A DNA stretch of 64,000 nt, taken from positions 516,827 to 580,826 of the forward strand of contig NZ_SJPO01000003.1 of NCBI RefSeq assembly GCF_007859935.1, read 5' to 3'. How positions within the stretch are numbered: position 1 is the stretch's first letter; each line of letters opens with the position of its first letter. Below are positions 62,429 through 64,000 of the stretch, piece after piece. Both the position numbers and the translations under genes were made by a program. The notes beneath the pieces are model-generated. The model ran no database searches. It was not told the origin of the DNA and was given only the letters and a program-made list of their open reading frames with translations. This DNA is from Posidoniimonas polymericola (GTDB lineage Bacteria; Planctomycetota; Planctomycetia; Pirellulales; Lacipirellulaceae).

Positions 62429-64000
62429 ATGGCAGAGAAGGCCCGTAGCTGGCTGCGCAGCGCGTTCGGCGCCGACGAATTGCCCATCGACGCCGAGACC
62501 GGCGCTTGGGCGATCAGCCTCGGCGTGCACCTGCTGCTGATGGTGGTGTTCGCGGTAGCGGTCTTCTCGCTGCCCGGCGACAACCGGGTCGTGCTCAGCT
62601 CAACGCCCGTCGACCTCGACGAAGAGACCCCCCCCGACGAGTTCCGCTTCTCCGACGAGCTGCAGGACCAGATCGGCGCGCTGGCGGACGCCGGCTCGAC
62701 CAACGCCGAGGCCGCCGCGCTGATCGAGGCCCTCGAGTCCGAGATCGTGATGCCGGTCGAGCCGCTCACCGCGTTCGGCGAGGTCCAGGCGTTCGAGGTC
62801 GAGCAGCCGATCACCCAGGGCCCCCGCGTCGACGACGCGCTCTTGGTGCAGGGCGTCGGCAGCGTTGGCGCAACCGGCGCCGAGGGAGCCGTCGACCGCA
62901 TCACCACCGAGATCCTGCTTTCGCTCGACAACGAGCCGACGCTGGTGGTCTGGCTGTTCGACCAGTCGGGCAGCCTGCGGGCCCAGCGCGAGCAGATCGC
63001 CCGCCGCTTTGACCGAGTCTACGAGGAGCTCGGCGTGGTCAAGGCCAACGGCGACTCGGCGTTCGAGAAGCACGAGGACAAGCCGCTGCTGACCTACGTC
63101 GCCCAGTTCGGCAGCCGCGTCGCCGGGCTGACGCCCGATCCGACCGACGACCTGACAGAGATCAAGTCGGCGGTCCGTTCGGTGGTCGAGGACGACGGCG
63201 GCGTCGAGAATGTTTTCACCGCCATCGGCACGCTCGCTCAAGAGCTGCGTCACTACCGGCTGAAGCGTCCCCGGCGGAACGTGATGATCGTCGTGTTCAC
63301 GGACGAGGCCGGCGACGACGTCAGCCGTCTGGACGACGCGGTCGCCGTCTGCACGAAGTACCAGATGCCGGTCTATGTGGTGGGCGTGCCCGCCCCGTTT
63401 GGCCGGGAGAAGTCGTTCGTCAAGTACGTGCACCCCGACGCCGACCGCTACGACCAGACGCCGATCGACGTGCCGGTCGACCAGGGCCCCGAGTCGCTGA
63501 TGCCCGAACGGATCAAGCTCGGATTCCTCGGCGGCGACAACGGCGACCCTAGGGCCAACCTCGACTCGGGCTTCGGCCCGTTCGGGCTGACGCGGCTCGC
63601 CTACCAGACCGGCGGGGCGTACTTCACTGTGCACCCCAACCGCACGGTCGGGCGGACGGTCCGCCGCCGCGACACCGCGGTGATGAGCCCGTACATCACC
63701 GAGTTCTTCGACCCCCGCGTTATGCGGCGTTACCGGCCCGACTACGTGACGGTGTCGGAGTACCGCCAGAACCTGGTGCGGATGCAGGACCGGGGCGCGC
63801 TGGTCCGCGCGGCCGCGCGGACCTGGACCGCGCCGATGGACCAGGTGCGGCAGGTGTTTGAGAAGGTCGACGAGGCCGAGTTCGCCCAGGCGCTGACCCT
63901 TGCGCAGCGGGACGCGGCCAAGCTCGAGCCGCGGCTCGAGGAGCTCGTGCAGACGCTCTCGGCCGGCGAACGCGACCGCCGCAAGGAAGAGTCGCTGCGG
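62429..64000 (+). CDS. Membrane-anchored von Willebrand factor A protein (partial)
   Basis: A frame from ATG at 62429 running open to the window end (524 codons seen). One transmembrane helix at about residues 28-47, then an acidic linker. The vWA domain starts near residue 170: the MIDAS-type DQSGS is at 178-182, followed by a VVFTDEAGDD stretch where the family has a second metal-site Asp. Such proteins sense or assemble protein complexes by metal-dependent binding. The C-terminal region turns helical. Weak AGAGG SD. The 3' end is missing. Confidence 0.85.
   Translation, partial: MAEKARSWLRSAFGADELPIDAETGAWAISLGVHLLLMVVFAVAVFSLPGDNRVVLSSTPVDLDEETPPDEFRFSDELQDQIGALADAGSTNAEAAALIEALESEIVMPVEPLTAFGEVQAFEVEQPITQGPRVDDALLVQGVGSVGATGAEGAVDRITTEILLSLDNEPTLVVWLFDQSGSLRAQREQIARRFDRVYEELGVVKANGDSAFEKHEDKPLLTYVAQFGSRVAGLTPDPTDDLTEIKSAVRSVVEDDGGVENVFTAIGTLAQELRHYRLKRPRRNVMIVVFTDEAGDDVSRLDDAVAVCTKYQMPVYVVGVPAPFGREKSFVKYVHPDADRYDQTPIDVPVDQGPESLMPERIKLGFLGGDNGDPRANLDSGFGPFGLTRLAYQTGGAYFTVHPNRTVGRTVRRRDTAVMSPYITEFFDPRVMRRYRPDYVTVSEYRQNLVRMQDRGALVRAAARTWTAPMDQVRQVFEKVDEAEFAQALTLAQRDAAKLEPRLEELVQTLSAGERDRRKEESLR

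Overview
The window is a GC-rich, densely coded bacterial chromosome segment, most likely from a planctomycete of the order Pirellulales. The evidence is seven proteins with C-terminal PEP-CTERM sorting tails, a Ser/Thr kinase with a single membrane helix, tandem membrane proteins that open with an NPYxSP motif, dockerin-like calcium repeats on secreted proteins, and a FlgM of planctomycete type. No rRNA, CRISPR array, integrase, IS transposase or convincing tRNA was found. The organism is inferred from gene content; nothing in the window names it.

Layout. 0-9 kb: PPP-family phosphatase, fused MsrA-MsrB with a divergent TetR regulator, a three-gene coiled-coil module (2750-6618), a GT1 glycosyltransferase and a CHRD/PEP-CTERM protein. 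9-16 kb: a lipoprotein, a divergent glycosidase pair (GH43 and GH105/PEP-CTERM), a 158-bp terminal-inverted-repeat element overlapping the GH105 stop codon, a PPK2 kinase and a soluble receptor with an MCP tip plus Cache-like region. 16-20.5 kb: PEP-CTERM protein, CPxCG protein, RtcB ligase, two unknown proteins and, at 19.66-19.90 kb, an unannotated structured locus ending in a strong terminator. 20.5-32.5 kb: a 1020-aa protein of repeated secretin N-domains without a channel, a secreted CarboxypepD-type protein, a Ser/Thr kinase, five tandem paralogous NPYxSP membrane genes and a SAMHD1-like HD protein. 32.8-43.6 kb: purB, a PEP-CTERM protein, fur with an SDR, flgM, cvpA, a 1324-aa PEP-CTERM protein with three 213-residue repeats, then a second, 5'-truncated copy of cvpA. 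44-64 kb: a 1585-aa beta-helix PEP-CTERM protein, an AsmA-like protein, a beta-lactamase-fold hydrolase, tilS, rny-ymdB, a PEP-CTERM protein, a LysM-type protein, an alpha/beta-hydrolase-fold protein lacking its nucleophile, and a von Willebrand A protein that runs off the window end.

How the genes work together. There is no single large operon. Small functional units are housekeeping (purB, tilS, rny-ymdB, rtcB), envelope or surface (PEP-CTERM proteins, AsmA, LysM, secretin-like), glycan degradation (GH43/GH105), stress (MsrAB, Fur, PPK2) and signalling (kinase, Cache receptor). The exosortase that would process the PEP-CTERM proteins is not in the window.

The best candidates for something undescribed are the NPYxSP tandem gene array, the coiled-coil triad, the structured RNA-like locus near 19.7 kb, and the partial cvpA duplication flanking a giant repeat protein. 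Several short palindromic repeats recur in the intergenic gaps.
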